From Treponema sp. (GTDB lineage Bacteria; Spirochaetota; Spirochaetia; Treponematales; Breznakiellaceae), in NCBI GenBank assembly GCA_031266635.1, contig JAISAN010000254.1:1-16773 (forward strand): 16,773 nucleotides of DNA. The letters are read 5' to 3'. Of this stretch, positions 7,172 through 14,077 are shown piece by piece (position 1 is the first letter of the stretch; each line of letters begins with the position of its first letter). The notes under the pieces are model-generated. The model was given only the letters and a program-made list of their open reading frames with translations. It made no database searches and was not told the DNA's origin. A program made the position numbers and the translations under genes.

Positions 7172-8433
7172 AATCCGTTTTCCTTCTCACAGCGCCTGAA
7201 AGCCTGGTCCAGGTCGCTGATAATATCTTCCGCGTTTTCTATACCCGCCGAAAGCCTGACCAGTTTTTCGGTAACTCCGGCGGCGATTCGCATAGGTTCC
7301 GGTATGGCCCCGTGGGTCTGGGCCAGGGGATAGGTGATCAGGGACTCGACCCCCCCGAGACTTTCGGCAAAGAGGATCAGGGACAGGCTGCGTAACAGAA
7401 CCGCCACATCGGCGGGGTTTTTGACATAAAAAGAGATCATTCCCCCAAAGCCCCGGCTCTGGGTTTTGGAAAGCCGGTACTGGGGGTGATCCTCAAAACC
7501 GGGGTAAAAGACCTTTTCCACCCGCCCCTGTTCCCGGAGCCACCGGGCAATGGGGAGGGCGTTTTTTTCATGCCGTTCCATGCGGAGGGCCAGGGTTTTG
7601 ATCCCCCGCAAAACCAGCCACGCGTCAAAAGGGGCCAGGGAAGCGCCCTCGCTTTTCTGGATGTTCCGCAGGGCTTCCTCCAGAACGCCGCTGGAATGGA
7701 CAATAAAACCCGACAGGGTATCGTTATGGCCCGCCAGATATTTGGTGCCGCTGTGAACCACCATATCGGCTCCCAGATCCAGGGGGTTCTGGAACCAGGG
7801 GGAAAGAAAGGTATTATCCACAATAAGATGCCCCCCCTGTTGATGGATAAGTTCCGCGCAGGCGCGGATATCCGTTACTTTCATCATGGGGTTGGAGGGG
7901 GTTTCGATAAAAAGGGCCTTGGTTTCAGGCCGGAGCGCGGCGCGGACCAGATCAATGCTGCTGGTGTCGATCCAGGAAAAAATGTAGCCGTAGGGCTCGT
8001 AATAATCGTGGAAAAGGCGGTAGGTTCCGCCGTAGAGGTCTTCGGAAACGATGATATGATCCCCCGGCCGGTAAAGCTTGATCAGCGCGGAAATCGCCCC
8101 CATGCCGGTGGCAAAGGCCAGGCCGTATTTTCCATGTTCGATACGGGCGATAGTCCGTTCCAGTTCGCTCCGGGTGGGGTTCACCGCCCGGCCGTAATCA
8201 TAACCGGTACTCCGGCCCAGCCCCGGATGCCGGAAGGTGGAACTCTGGTAAATGGGGACGCTGACGGCTCCGGTAAGCGGATCAAACGGAACGGCCCCAT
8301 GAACTACCAGCGTATCTAATGATACGCCCGGATCTAATGATACGTCCGGATCAAGTGATACGCCCGGATCAGGGCAATGGTCCGCCGGATATGAAAGACC
8401 GCCGTTTTTACTATTGGAAGCGGTATCGCTCAT
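7168..8433 (-). CDS. PLP-dependent trans-sulfuration enzyme with repeat-bearing N-terminal extension
   Basis: 421 residues of the cystathionine gamma-synthase / gamma-lyase / beta-lyase family (Cys/Met metabolism PLP enzymes). The PLP lysine is K231 in VVHSGTKYLAGHND. Other family marks are YDYGRAVNPTRSELE, FATGMGAISAL, EDLYGGTYRLF, ETPSNPMMKVTD and VDNTFLSPWFQNPL. Which reaction it catalyses cannot be read from the motifs; next to a second paralogue, a synthase/lyase pair as in B. subtilis metI-metC is plausible. The family core begins at about residue 39 (SLDTLVVHGA), so an extra 38 residues precede it, including three copies of a six-residue repeat. The ATG at 8433 has GGAG 13 bases upstream, a rather long distance. 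Stop codon overlaps the start of the Rrf2 gene. Confidence 0.92.
   Translation of the reverse strand: MSDTASNSKNGGLSYPADHCPDPGVSLDPDVSLDPGVSLDTLVVHGAVPFDPLTGAVSVPIYQSSTFRHPGLGRSTGYDYGRAVNPTRSELERTIARIEHGKYGLAFATGMGAISALIKLYRPGDHIIVSEDLYGGTYRLFHDYYEPYGYIFSWIDTSSIDLVRAALRPETKALFIETPSNPMMKVTDIRACAELIHQQGGHLIVDNTFLSPWFQNPLDLGADMVVHSGTKYLAGHNDTLSGFIVHSSGVLEEALRNIQKSEGASLAPFDAWLVLRGIKTLALRMERHEKNALPIARWLREQGRVEKVFYPGFEDHPQYRLSKTQSRGFGGMISFYVKNPADVAVLLRSLSLILFAESLGGVESLITYPLAQTHGAIPEPMRIAAGVTEKLVRLSAGIENAEDIISDLDQAFRRCEKENGL
8315..8368 (-). repeat. three tandem 18-bp units inside the N-terminal extension
   Basis: Units 8315-8332, 8333-8350 and 8351-8368 read TCTAATGATACGCCCGGA on the + strand with one to three changes. 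Because 18 is a multiple of three, each unit adds a Ser-Leu-Asp-Pro-(Gly/Asp)-Val block (residues about 23-40) and copy-number change would not break the frame. Confidence 0.9.
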
Positions 8434-8460
8434 ACAGTAACTGCAACTCCTCAGCCCCGC

Positions 8461-9594
8461 CTAAGCGAGGGCCTCTTCAAAATCTTCGATCAGGTCTTCC
8501 GGGTCTTCAAGCCCCGCTGAGATCCGTATCAGGGAACCGGTGATTCCCAGCCGTTCCCGTTCAGCGGGGGGAATGGAAGCGTGGCTCATCCGTACCGGGT
8601 AGGACGCGATGGTCTCCACCCCGCCGAGGCTTACCGCGGCGGCGGCATATTTCACCTTCCCCAGGAAGCGGAGGGCCTGTTCTTCGGTTTTTGTCTTAAA
8701 GGAAAAAACCGCCCCCGCGCCGGAAGCCTGGCTGTCGTGAACGGCCTTGCCCGGATGCCCCTCCAGGCCGGGATAATACACCGCCGCCACCTGGGGGTTT
8801 CCCCGCAGTTTCCGGCTCAAAAATCCCGCGGTTTTTTCCTGGGCCTCCAGCCTGGCTTTCAGGGTCTTGATCCCCCGGATTACCAGCCAGACGTCCCAGG
8901 GCCCCGGCACGGCGCCAAAACCATTCTGTACCGTATAAATCCGCCTCCCCAGTTCTTCGGAAGCGCTTACCGCCAGGCCGGAGATCACATCGCTGTGCCC
9001 TCCCAGAAATTTGGTCGCCGAATGGACTACAATGTCCGCCCCCAGTTCTATGGGCCGCTGGAACAGCGGGGTCATAAAGGTATTGTCCACAATAGTCAGG
9101 AGCCCCGCTTCCTTTGCGGCGGCGATGCAGGAGCGGAGGTCCGTAATTTTAAGCAGGGGGTTGGAGGGGGTTTCCAGAAACACCGCTTTGGTGTTTGGTC
9201 TAAGGGCCCGGCGGATATTTTCCGGGTCCGCGGTATCTACCGCCGTATGTTCCAGCCCCCAGCGTTTATAAAAGGTGTTGAGGAGCCGGTAACTGCCCCC
9301 GTATATGTCCTCCGCGGCGATAATATGATCCCCGGCGGAAAAAATCCCCAGCACCGAGGCAATCGCCGCAATACCGCTGCCAAAGGCATAACCCCGGACC
9401 CCGCCCTCCAAAGTGGCGATGGTTTCTTCCAGAACCTTCCGGGTGGGGTTCCCCGATCGGGCGTAATCGAATTCCCGGGCCTGTGATAAATCGCCCTGAT
9501 CAAAGGTGGAACTCTGGAACACGGGCGTTCCCAGGGCTCCGGTGGCGGGATCGGATTCATGGCCGTTATGGATGAGCAAGGTGCCCGGTTTCAT
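8461..9594 (-). CDS. PLP-dependent trans-sulfuration enzyme (cystathionine gamma-synthase/lyase family)
   Basis: 377 residues, the usual length of the family. PLP lysine K195 lies in VVHSATKFLGGHSD; FDYARSGNPTRKVLE, FGSGIAAIASVL, EDIYGGSYRLL, ETPSNPLLKITD and VDNTFMTPLFQRP are all family signatures, and GGVETIASYPVRMSHASIP marks the C-terminal domain. It acts in methionine/cysteine interconversion through cystathionine or in cysteine or homocysteine desulfhydration; the exact reaction is open. The start is ATG 9594, five bases after a perfect AAGGAG (9600-9605); the TTG one codon upstream was rejected. It is the first gene of the operon that continues into the second PLP enzyme (27-base gap) and the two Rrf2 regulators. 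Confidence 0.93.
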   Translation of the reverse strand: MKPGTLLIHNGHESDPATGALGTPVFQSSTFDQGDLSQAREFDYARSGNPTRKVLEETIATLEGGVRGYAFGSGIAAIASVLGIFSAGDHIIAAEDIYGGSYRLLNTFYKRWGLEHTAVDTADPENIRRALRPNTKAVFLETPSNPLLKITDLRSCIAAAKEAGLLTIVDNTFMTPLFQRPIELGADIVVHSATKFLGGHSDVISGLAVSASEELGRRIYTVQNGFGAVPGPWDVWLVIRGIKTLKARLEAQEKTAGFLSRKLRGNPQVAAVYYPGLEGHPGKAVHDSQASGAGAVFSFKTKTEEQALRFLGKVKYAAAAVSLGGVETIASYPVRMSHASIPPAERERLGITGSLIRISAGLEDPEDLIEDFEEALA

Positions 9595-9604
9595 CAATAC
9601 TCCT

Positions 9605-9661
9605 TAATTCCCGCTTAGTAATTCCTAGATGAATTGTAGGATATAACAATGAAAAAAACAA
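9605..9661 (-). promoter_or_regulatory. promoter and operator candidates of the sulfur amino-acid operon
   Basis: On the - strand TTGTTT (9656-9661) and TACAAT (9633-9638) are 17 bases apart, with a start predicted near 9626. An inverted repeat TCCTA/TAGGA (9623-9627 and 9637-9641) overlaps the -10. Two direct copies of GGAATTA (9605-9611 and 9619-9625) lie around and just after the start site; from memory a GGAATTA core belongs to Bacillus CymR boxes, which I cannot verify here. These are the obvious places for the operon's own Rrf2 proteins to bind. Confidence 0.45.
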
Positions 9662-9678
9662 GCCCCCGCTCCAGGGCT
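9652..9678 (-). terminator. intrinsic terminator of the radical SAM gene
   Basis: On the - strand AGCCC (9674-9678) pairs with GGGCT (9661-9665), then TG and seven T (9652-9658). It lies 12 bases after the radical SAM stop codon. Its T-tract doubles as part of the -35 of the following operon. Confidence 0.7.
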
Positions 9679-9690
9679 GCTGCTCCCGGT

Positions 9691-10884
9691 CTAATAACCC
9701 TTTATCTTCTTTCCGAACAGCATATTCTGGTAACAGCGGAGACAGCCGGGGAACATACCGTTTTCGCAGGAATGGATCGTCTTTCTGAAGAGATTGGCCC
9801 GCTCGCCGTTGTATATGTCCTTGAAGGACTGTTCGGTGATATTCCCCAGAATATAATCCGGATAATCGGCGCAGAAATGAATATCCCCGTTGTAGTTGAT
9901 GTTGGTCTGGCACCAGGGAACGATGCAGTGGCTGCGAACCGGGGTTTCCAGATCCCCGTAATAGGTATTGGTTTTTTCCGGGTTCAGTACCGGCACGGTG
10001 ATCATGGGGTGGCCGTAGTCCTTGTGGTGAATATCATTGAGAATCTCGTGGAGCTTCTGGCCGTCGATGTTGTGGTTATAGCCCGTGTTGTACCCTTCAA
10101 GGCAGTCAATGTCGGTATCCAGTTTCTCCCGCATAATGCGGCGCTGAGCGGCCACAATATTGTCGTTGGTATAGGTCCCCAGGTTGAAAATATGAACCCC
10201 CAGTTTGTACTCCCTGCTCGCCTCTGCCAGATTGGCCAGGTCCAGGTAGTTCATATTGGTTACGGTGGTTACAATCCCCAAAATAGGGTAATTGGAGTTC
10301 TGTTTTTCCTTTTCCCGGTTAATCGCCTGAAAACCGGCCATCACCCGGTCATAGGAACCGGCGCCCCGCATAGCGTCATTGGTGTCCCGGAAGCCGTCCA
10401 GGGAAACGAAGATGGTACTCCACTTGTCCCGGACAATCTCGTTGGCGTACTTTTCCATGAGCGTACCGTTGGTATTGACGGCGACAAAGAGCCCCTTGTC
10501 AACCATGTATTTTGCCAGAGGAATGAGGTCCGGGTAGAGGAAAGGTTCTCCGCCCCAGATGTACGTTACCGGCCGCTGGGGGGCGATTTCATCGATCACT
10601 TTTTTATATTGTTCCAGGGGGAGGATTTTTTTCATTTCCTCCGCCAGCCCGCCGTTTTTCATAATCCCCTTGTCCCCGAACTGTCCGCACATGCGGCAAT
10701 GGAGATTACAGGCGGGGGTAAGCTTGAAATATACCAGCGCCAGGTTCTTGAAGTGGTTATACCCGTAATTGCGTTTGGGAAACACCCATGTTTTGCCCAT
10801 TTTGGTAAAGCCCCAAAGCATTTTCGCGGACAAGGACCATTCCTTGGTAAAAAGCATAGGGACAACCGAAATATTCTGGTTCAT
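9691..10884 (-). CDS. radical SAM protein with SPASM/twitch-type C-terminal domain
   Basis: 397 residues. The radical SAM cluster motif is C59-NLH-C63-RM-C66, with GGEPFLYPDL (the glycine-rich SAM-contacting segment) and VNTNGTLME following. The C-terminal part has six more cysteines (C320, C325, C338, C373, C381, C384) in the arrangement of a SPASM-type domain that holds auxiliary Fe-S clusters (CQTNINYNGDIHFCADYPD, later CENGMFPGCLRC). Such enzymes modify peptides, proteins or small molecules. No precursor peptide, maturase or transporter is adjacent, so the substrate is unknown. ATG 10884 was chosen because GAGGAG (10890-10895) is five bases away; the ATG one codon earlier is only two bases from it. 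Single-gene transcript with its own terminator. Confidence 0.88.
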   Translation of the reverse strand: MNQNISVVPMLFTKEWSLSAKMLWGFTKMGKTWVFPKRNYGYNHFKNLALVYFKLTPACNLHCRMCGQFGDKGIMKNGGLAEEMKKILPLEQYKKVIDEIAPQRPVTYIWGGEPFLYPDLIPLAKYMVDKGLFVAVNTNGTLMEKYANEIVRDKWSTIFVSLDGFRDTNDAMRGAGSYDRVMAGFQAINREKEKQNSNYPILGIVTTVTNMNYLDLANLAEASREYKLGVHIFNLGTYTNDNIVAAQRRIMREKLDTDIDCLEGYNTGYNHNIDGQKLHEILNDIHHKDYGHPMITVPVLNPEKTNTYYGDLETPVRSHCIVPWCQTNINYNGDIHFCADYPDYILGNITEQSFKDIYNGERANLFRKTIHSCENGMFPGCLRCYQNMLFGKKIKGY

Positions 10885-10931
10885 CATGTCTCCTCACTAA
10901 CATGGTTTACAGCCTTTTCAAGATCAGAATT

Positions 10932-10937
10932 ACTATA
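10932..10937 (-). promoter_or_regulatory. possible -10 for the radical SAM gene
   Basis: TATAGT on the - strand, five of six matches. The position 17 bases upstream is the T6 tract of the HAD-gene terminator, a poor -35, so this is tentative. Confidence 0.3.
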
Positions 10938-10954
10938 GAAGAAAAGGGCAAAAG

Positions 10955-10977
10955 AAAAAACCCCGCCTTTACCGGCG
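10955..10977 (-). terminator. short GC hairpin plus T6 at the end of the HAD gene
   Basis: On the - strand CGCC (10974-10977) pairs with GGCG (10964-10967) around GGTAAA, then GGG and six T (10955-10960). The hairpin includes the TAA stop codon (10969-10971) in its loop. The stem is only four pairs, so it may be leaky. It would close the long run that starts near 15872. Confidence 0.5.
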
Positions 10978-11631
10978 CTTTTCCGTTTCCCGGAACCGGA
11001 GTATCTCCCAGCCCCGGCGCTTTGCCGCCCGGAGCAGAAACGGGTCCGGGTTAACCGCCGCCGGATGACCGCACCATTCCAGCAGGGGAAGGTCCGTATA
11101 GGAATCTGAATAAAACCGGACTTCTTCCGGGGGAATGTTTCGTTCCCCAAGCCAGGCGCTGACGGCGTTTTTTTTGTTTTTTCCGAAAGGACTGGCTGTC
11201 GTCAGCCTGCCCGATGTCTTCCCTTCCACAAATTCCAGCTCGCTGGCTATGGTTTCACGGACCCCCAGGAACCGCTCCAGGGGGCGCAGGATAGTATAAA
11301 AAGAAGAGGTGGCAAAAAGTACCGTTTCGCCCCGGCTTTGGAGCTCCTCGATGAGTTTTTTCCCTTCGGCGAAAATATTTGGCCGCAAACGGCGGGTAAA
11401 ACAGGATTCCGCCAGAGCTTCCAGAACCTCCCGGTCAATTCCCGCCAGGTGTTTTACCGCGTCTTCAATAAAGTGCTGTTTGGGGAAACCCGCCTTGTAC
11501 CGGAGCCATTCAAACGAAAGCCCCCAGACCTGACCAAAACGGATAACCTTTTTTCCCAGGGCTTCCAGCAAGAAATACCAGGACGTGGATTTCCGCACCA
11601 GGGTATAATCAACATCAAATATATGTATCAT
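10969..11631 (-). CDS. HAD-superfamily phosphatase, subfamily IB (PSPase-like)
   Basis: 220 residues. Motif I is FDVDYT with the nucleophile D6 and D8; motif II is LFATSS; a lysine-rich GKNKK segment is in the motif III position; motif IV is YSDSYTDLP. The helical cap between motifs I and II is typical of the phosphoserine-phosphatase-like branch. A magnesium-dependent phosphomonoesterase is expected. Its place seven bases downstream of a PlsC-like acyltransferase suggests a phospholipid substrate such as phosphatidate or lysophosphatidate, by analogy with PlsC-HAD neighbours and fusions known elsewhere; that is inference. The start was moved 20 codons into the open frame to ATG 11631, five bases after AAGG, because motif I should lie near the N-terminus and the longer version overlaps the acyltransferase. 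Confidence 0.87.
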   Translation of the reverse strand: MIHIFDVDYTLVRKSTSWYFLLEALGKKVIRFGQVWGLSFEWLRYKAGFPKQHFIEDAVKHLAGIDREVLEALAESCFTRRLRPNIFAEGKKLIEELQSRGETVLFATSSFYTILRPLERFLGVRETIASELEFVEGKTSGRLTTASPFGKNKKNAVSAWLGERNIPPEEVRFYSDSYTDLPLLEWCGHPAAVNPDPFLLRAAKRRGWEILRFRETEKRR

Positions 11632-11638
11632 GAAGACC

Positions 11639-12310
11639 TTAAATGAAATCCAGATACCGGCATTCCCGCAGGGCCTGTACCGCGTGGACACCCCGCATTT
11701 CTTCGGGAAGCAGCCGGGCCATCTGACCCATCAACTCTCCAAGCATAAGCTCCCTGGTTGCCCTGTCCGGCCGCCGTTCACACTTGAAACGAAAAGGCCG
11801 CCCCACCTTGAAACAAAAGGGAGTCCGCCTGAGACGGCGGAGATTAGCCCAAATCCGCTCCCCCCCAAAATGGACCACCGGGAGCACCGGCGCGCCGGTA
11901 TAGAGGGCCAGTTGAATAATTCCCGCCCTTCCCCTTCCCAGCACGCCGTTTTTGCTCCGGGTTCCTTCGGGGGCCATGCAGACAAAAAAGCCCCGCTCCA
12001 TAGCTTCCCGGACCCGCCGGAATGATTCCCGGTAGGAACCGGCCCGGTTTATGGGAATGGCTTTGTAGGTATTAAATAAAAAGGACATGATCGGGTTATT
12101 CCAGGTTTCGGACTTTGCCAGCCCCGTCATAAGCAGGGGATAACTGTGGGCTACCAGAATGGGCACTTCCAGAAAGTTGATATGATTTATCGCCACAATC
12201 ACCGGGGGAATAGCCGTCAGGGTTTTCACAAATTCCCGGCTGTCGATATTACAGAGGGTATCAAAAACTCCTTTGATGATCCGGTTTACTATGGCCCGCC
12301 GTACATCCAT
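11639..12310 (-). CDS. PlsC-like lysophospholipid acyltransferase with HX4E variant motif
   Basis: 223 residues of the 1-acylglycerol-3-phosphate acyltransferase family, which adds an acyl chain to lysophosphatidate at the membrane. Motif I reads N42-H43-INFL-E48, so the usual HX4D is HX4E. The later blocks are normal: FLFNTYKAIPINR (phosphate-binding arginine) and PEGTRSKNG at 114-122, then PVLPVVHFGG. No strong membrane helix is visible, so a peripheral membrane position is likely. AGGAG precedes the ATG, lying inside the end of the upstream kinase gene (gap of three bases), and the HAD gene follows after seven bases, so the three form one transcript. Confidence 0.88.
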   Translation of the reverse strand: MDVRRAIVNRIIKGVFDTLCNIDSREFVKTLTAIPPVIVAINHINFLEVPILVAHSYPLLMTGLAKSETWNNPIMSFLFNTYKAIPINRAGSYRESFRRVREAMERGFFVCMAPEGTRSKNGVLGRGRAGIIQLALYTGAPVLPVVHFGGERIWANLRRLRRTPFCFKVGRPFRFKCERRPDRATRELMLGELMGQMARLLPEEMRGVHAVQALRECRYLDFI

Positions 12311-12313
12311 ATT

Positions 12314-13246
12314 TCAAGCTCCTATCAATCGTAAGACCCCGGGCAGGCAGCTTACCTCAAGTTCCTTACCCTCCAGGCATACGGTTTCGCCGTCGCAATG
12401 GGCGGCCATGCCCCCGGTCAGGGCTTTCAGGTGAAGATGGGCCCCCCGGTCCATAAACGTTTCCTCACATTCACCCTGGGCGCCTTTTGGGTATTTAAGA
12501 ACGATTTGTATAAGCCGCAGCCGGGATTTGGGATGCCGGATGGTACAAATATCCAGAAGGCCGTCGTCCAAAAGCGCGTTGGGCCCCATAAAAAAAGTGC
12601 CTCCCATACGGCGGCCGTTCATGATGGAAACAATGGCGACCGGATTGGTGGTCTCTTTACCGTCGTATTTGATTTGAACCACCGGCGGCGCTTCATACCG
12701 GGCCACCGTGATAATGGCGCCCAGGGCGTAGGAGAGGCTGGAATGGATTTTTTTCATCTTTGCCGCTTCAAAACCAACTTTGGCGTCAAAACCTATCCCC
12801 AGGCCGTTAACAAAATACCGGCCTTCGGGGAAAAACCCGCCTTTGACAAAACCGGCGTCCAGGGGCCGGACCTTTTTTTGCAGGAGAATATCCAGCGCCT
12901 TTACCGGTTCCGGGGGAATTTGGGCGGTACAGGAAAAATCATTCCCCCGGCCTATGGGGAGCAGGCCGAAAAAGGGCGGTTCCGGCGGCGGCGTTTGCCG
13001 GGTTAAAAGGCCGTTAACCACCTCGTTACAGGTTCCGTCCCCCCCGGCGGCAATAACCGCATCCCCCGGCGGACAATTCCGGGCTATTTCCAGCGCGTTG
13101 CCCGGCCCGGTGGTGAGAATTATCTCAAAATTCTGTTTATGCTGTTCAAGATAATTTTTTATGATCGGATAATGGCTTATGGCTTTCCCTTTTCCCGCCA
13201 CGGGATTCAGGATAATCCACAGTTTTTCAAAAACCGGTACTCCCAT
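12314..13246 (-). CDS. diacylglycerol / sphingosine kinase-like lipid kinase (DAGK catalytic domain)
   Basis: 310 residues, the normal length for YegS/DgkB/BmrU-type kinases. The N-terminal ATP-binding region has IILNPVAGKGKA, the signature GGDGTCNEVVNGL (68-80), and GLLPIGRGNDF at the end of the nucleotide fold. The C-terminal beta-sandwich includes RYFVNGLGIGFDAKV and the catalytic-loop aspartates in NALLDDGLLDI. It phosphorylates diacylglycerol or a similar lipid alcohol to give phosphatidate, a precursor and product that fit the acyltransferase and phosphatase encoded next. No Shine-Dalgarno site is seen before the ATG, but TATAGT (13258-13263) lies 11 bases upstream, so a very short leader or translational coupling to the preceding gene is possible. 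Confidence 0.9.
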   Translation of the reverse strand: MGVPVFEKLWIILNPVAGKGKAISHYPIIKNYLEQHKQNFEIILTTGPGNALEIARNCPPGDAVIAAGGDGTCNEVVNGLLTRQTPPPEPPFFGLLPIGRGNDFSCTAQIPPEPVKALDILLQKKVRPLDAGFVKGGFFPEGRYFVNGLGIGFDAKVGFEAAKMKKIHSSLSYALGAIITVARYEAPPVVQIKYDGKETTNPVAIVSIMNGRRMGGTFFMGPNALLDDGLLDICTIRHPKSRLRLIQIVLKYPKGAQGECEETFMDRGAHLHLKALTGGMAAHCDGETVCLEGKELEVSCLPGVLRLIGA

Positions 13247-13315
13247 AGCTACAGTGTACTATACAATACCGGGAAATGACAATTGGGTCTCTATCAGCCG
13301 GGACTCCGTCAAGCC

Positions 13316-13333
13316 CCCGGCTCAGAGGCCGGG
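13316..13333 (-). terminator. hairpin over the stop codon of the TtcA-family gene
   Basis: CCCGGC (13316-13321) and GCCGGG (13328-13333), six pairs with a six-base loop. No T-tract follows on the - strand, so it may be a processing or partial termination point between the tRNA-modification and lipid genes. Confidence 0.35.
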
Positions 13334-14077
13334 CGGAAGTTCTTCCAGTAAGTCCCCGGCGCCGGAGGCCAGGGCCCTGAGAATTCGCCGCTTTATCGCG
13401 CCGGAACCGCCGGTAATGGCCGCCAGGGCCTTCCGCACATCCCGCCGCCGGGACCTGGCGCCATAGGGGCAGGTACAGGCCGCCTTGAGGATTCCCAGTT
13501 CCCCGGCGCAGGCGATAAGCTGCTGTTCCTCAATATAGCCCAGGGGCCGGATAAGGCTGACCGGGTATTTCCGGTATTTCAGGAGGATGGGCATGGCGGA
13601 AAGTTCCCCCTTGCCCGTAAGGTTCATAAAAAAAGTCTCGATAATGTCGTCCAGATGATGCCCCAGGGCGATTTTATTGTACCCCTGTTCCATCGCGTAT
13701 TTGAGCAATTCGGTCCGCCGCTGGGTGGAACACCAGTAACAGTTCATCTTCTCCCCCTCCTTGAGCCGGCCGATGACCGGGACAAAAAGGTCGGTAAAGG
13801 GGATTTCCCATTCTTCCAGCTTTTGGGCGAGGATGGATTTTTTACAGCAGGCGCAAAAATCGCTGGAAATGTGGACGGCCCCCAGTTCGTAGTTTTTTTT
13901 GATGCTCTGTCTGAGACCCGAAAGGGCCCAGGCCAAGACGGTGGAATCCTTGCCGCCGGAAACGGCGATGAGGATCCGGTCCCCGTCCTCGATGAGCCGC
14001 CGCTCCAGCGCCGCCTTGGCGGTCAATTTTTGCACGATCCGGGAAGGATGGGCCCGGCGGATGAACCGGTCAGCCAC
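13322..14077 (-). CDS. TtcA-family PP-loop tRNA thiolation enzyme
   Basis: 251 residues. The PP-loop that adenylates the target base is SGGKDS (40-45). The paired cysteines C113-YW-C116 in NCYWCSTQRR correspond to the CxxC of TtcA, and C201/C203 in ACTCPYG to its third cluster cysteine; LGHHLDDIIETFFMNL is a strong TtcA signature. Model enzymes use a [4Fe-4S] cluster to put sulfur on C32 of tRNA. An extra FCACC (74-78) and the CPYG ending differ from E. coli TtcA, so the exact base is uncertain. The start is a GTG at 14077 overlapping the tcdA stop by eight bases, with no clear ribosome site; an in-frame GTG 14 codons later is an alternative. Part of the run of anticodon-loop modification genes. 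Confidence 0.85.
   Translation of the reverse strand: MADRFIRRAHPSRIVQKLTAKAALERRLIEDGDRILIAVSGGKDSTVLAWALSGLRQSIKKNYELGAVHISSDFCACCKKSILAQKLEEWEIPFTDLFVPVIGRLKEGEKMNCYWCSTQRRTELLKYAMEQGYNKIALGHHLDDIIETFFMNLTGKGELSAMPILLKYRKYPVSLIRPLGYIEEQQLIACAGELGILKAACTCPYGARSRRRDVRKALAAITGGSGAIKRRILRALASGAGDLLEELPPGL

Noticed and set aside
7486..8319. Open frame of 277 codons on the + strand
   Set aside because: Antisense to the PLP enzyme, with no ribosome site or known motif.
8315..8368. CRISPR-like repeats, here and at 14134-14205
   Set aside because: The units are contiguous, without spacers, and lie in frame inside coding genes.
8581..9486. Open frame of 301 codons on the + strand
   Set aside because: Antisense to the second PLP enzyme; similar shadow composition.
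9649..10938. Open frame of 429 codons on the + strand
   Set aside because: It lies opposite the well-supported radical SAM gene, begins inside that gene's terminator, shows no recognisable motif, and is explained by GC-rich third codon positions on the other strand.
11632..11691. 20-codon N-terminal extension of the HAD phosphatase
   Set aside because: It would put motif I too far in and overlap the acyltransferase; a ribosome site directly precedes ATG 11631.
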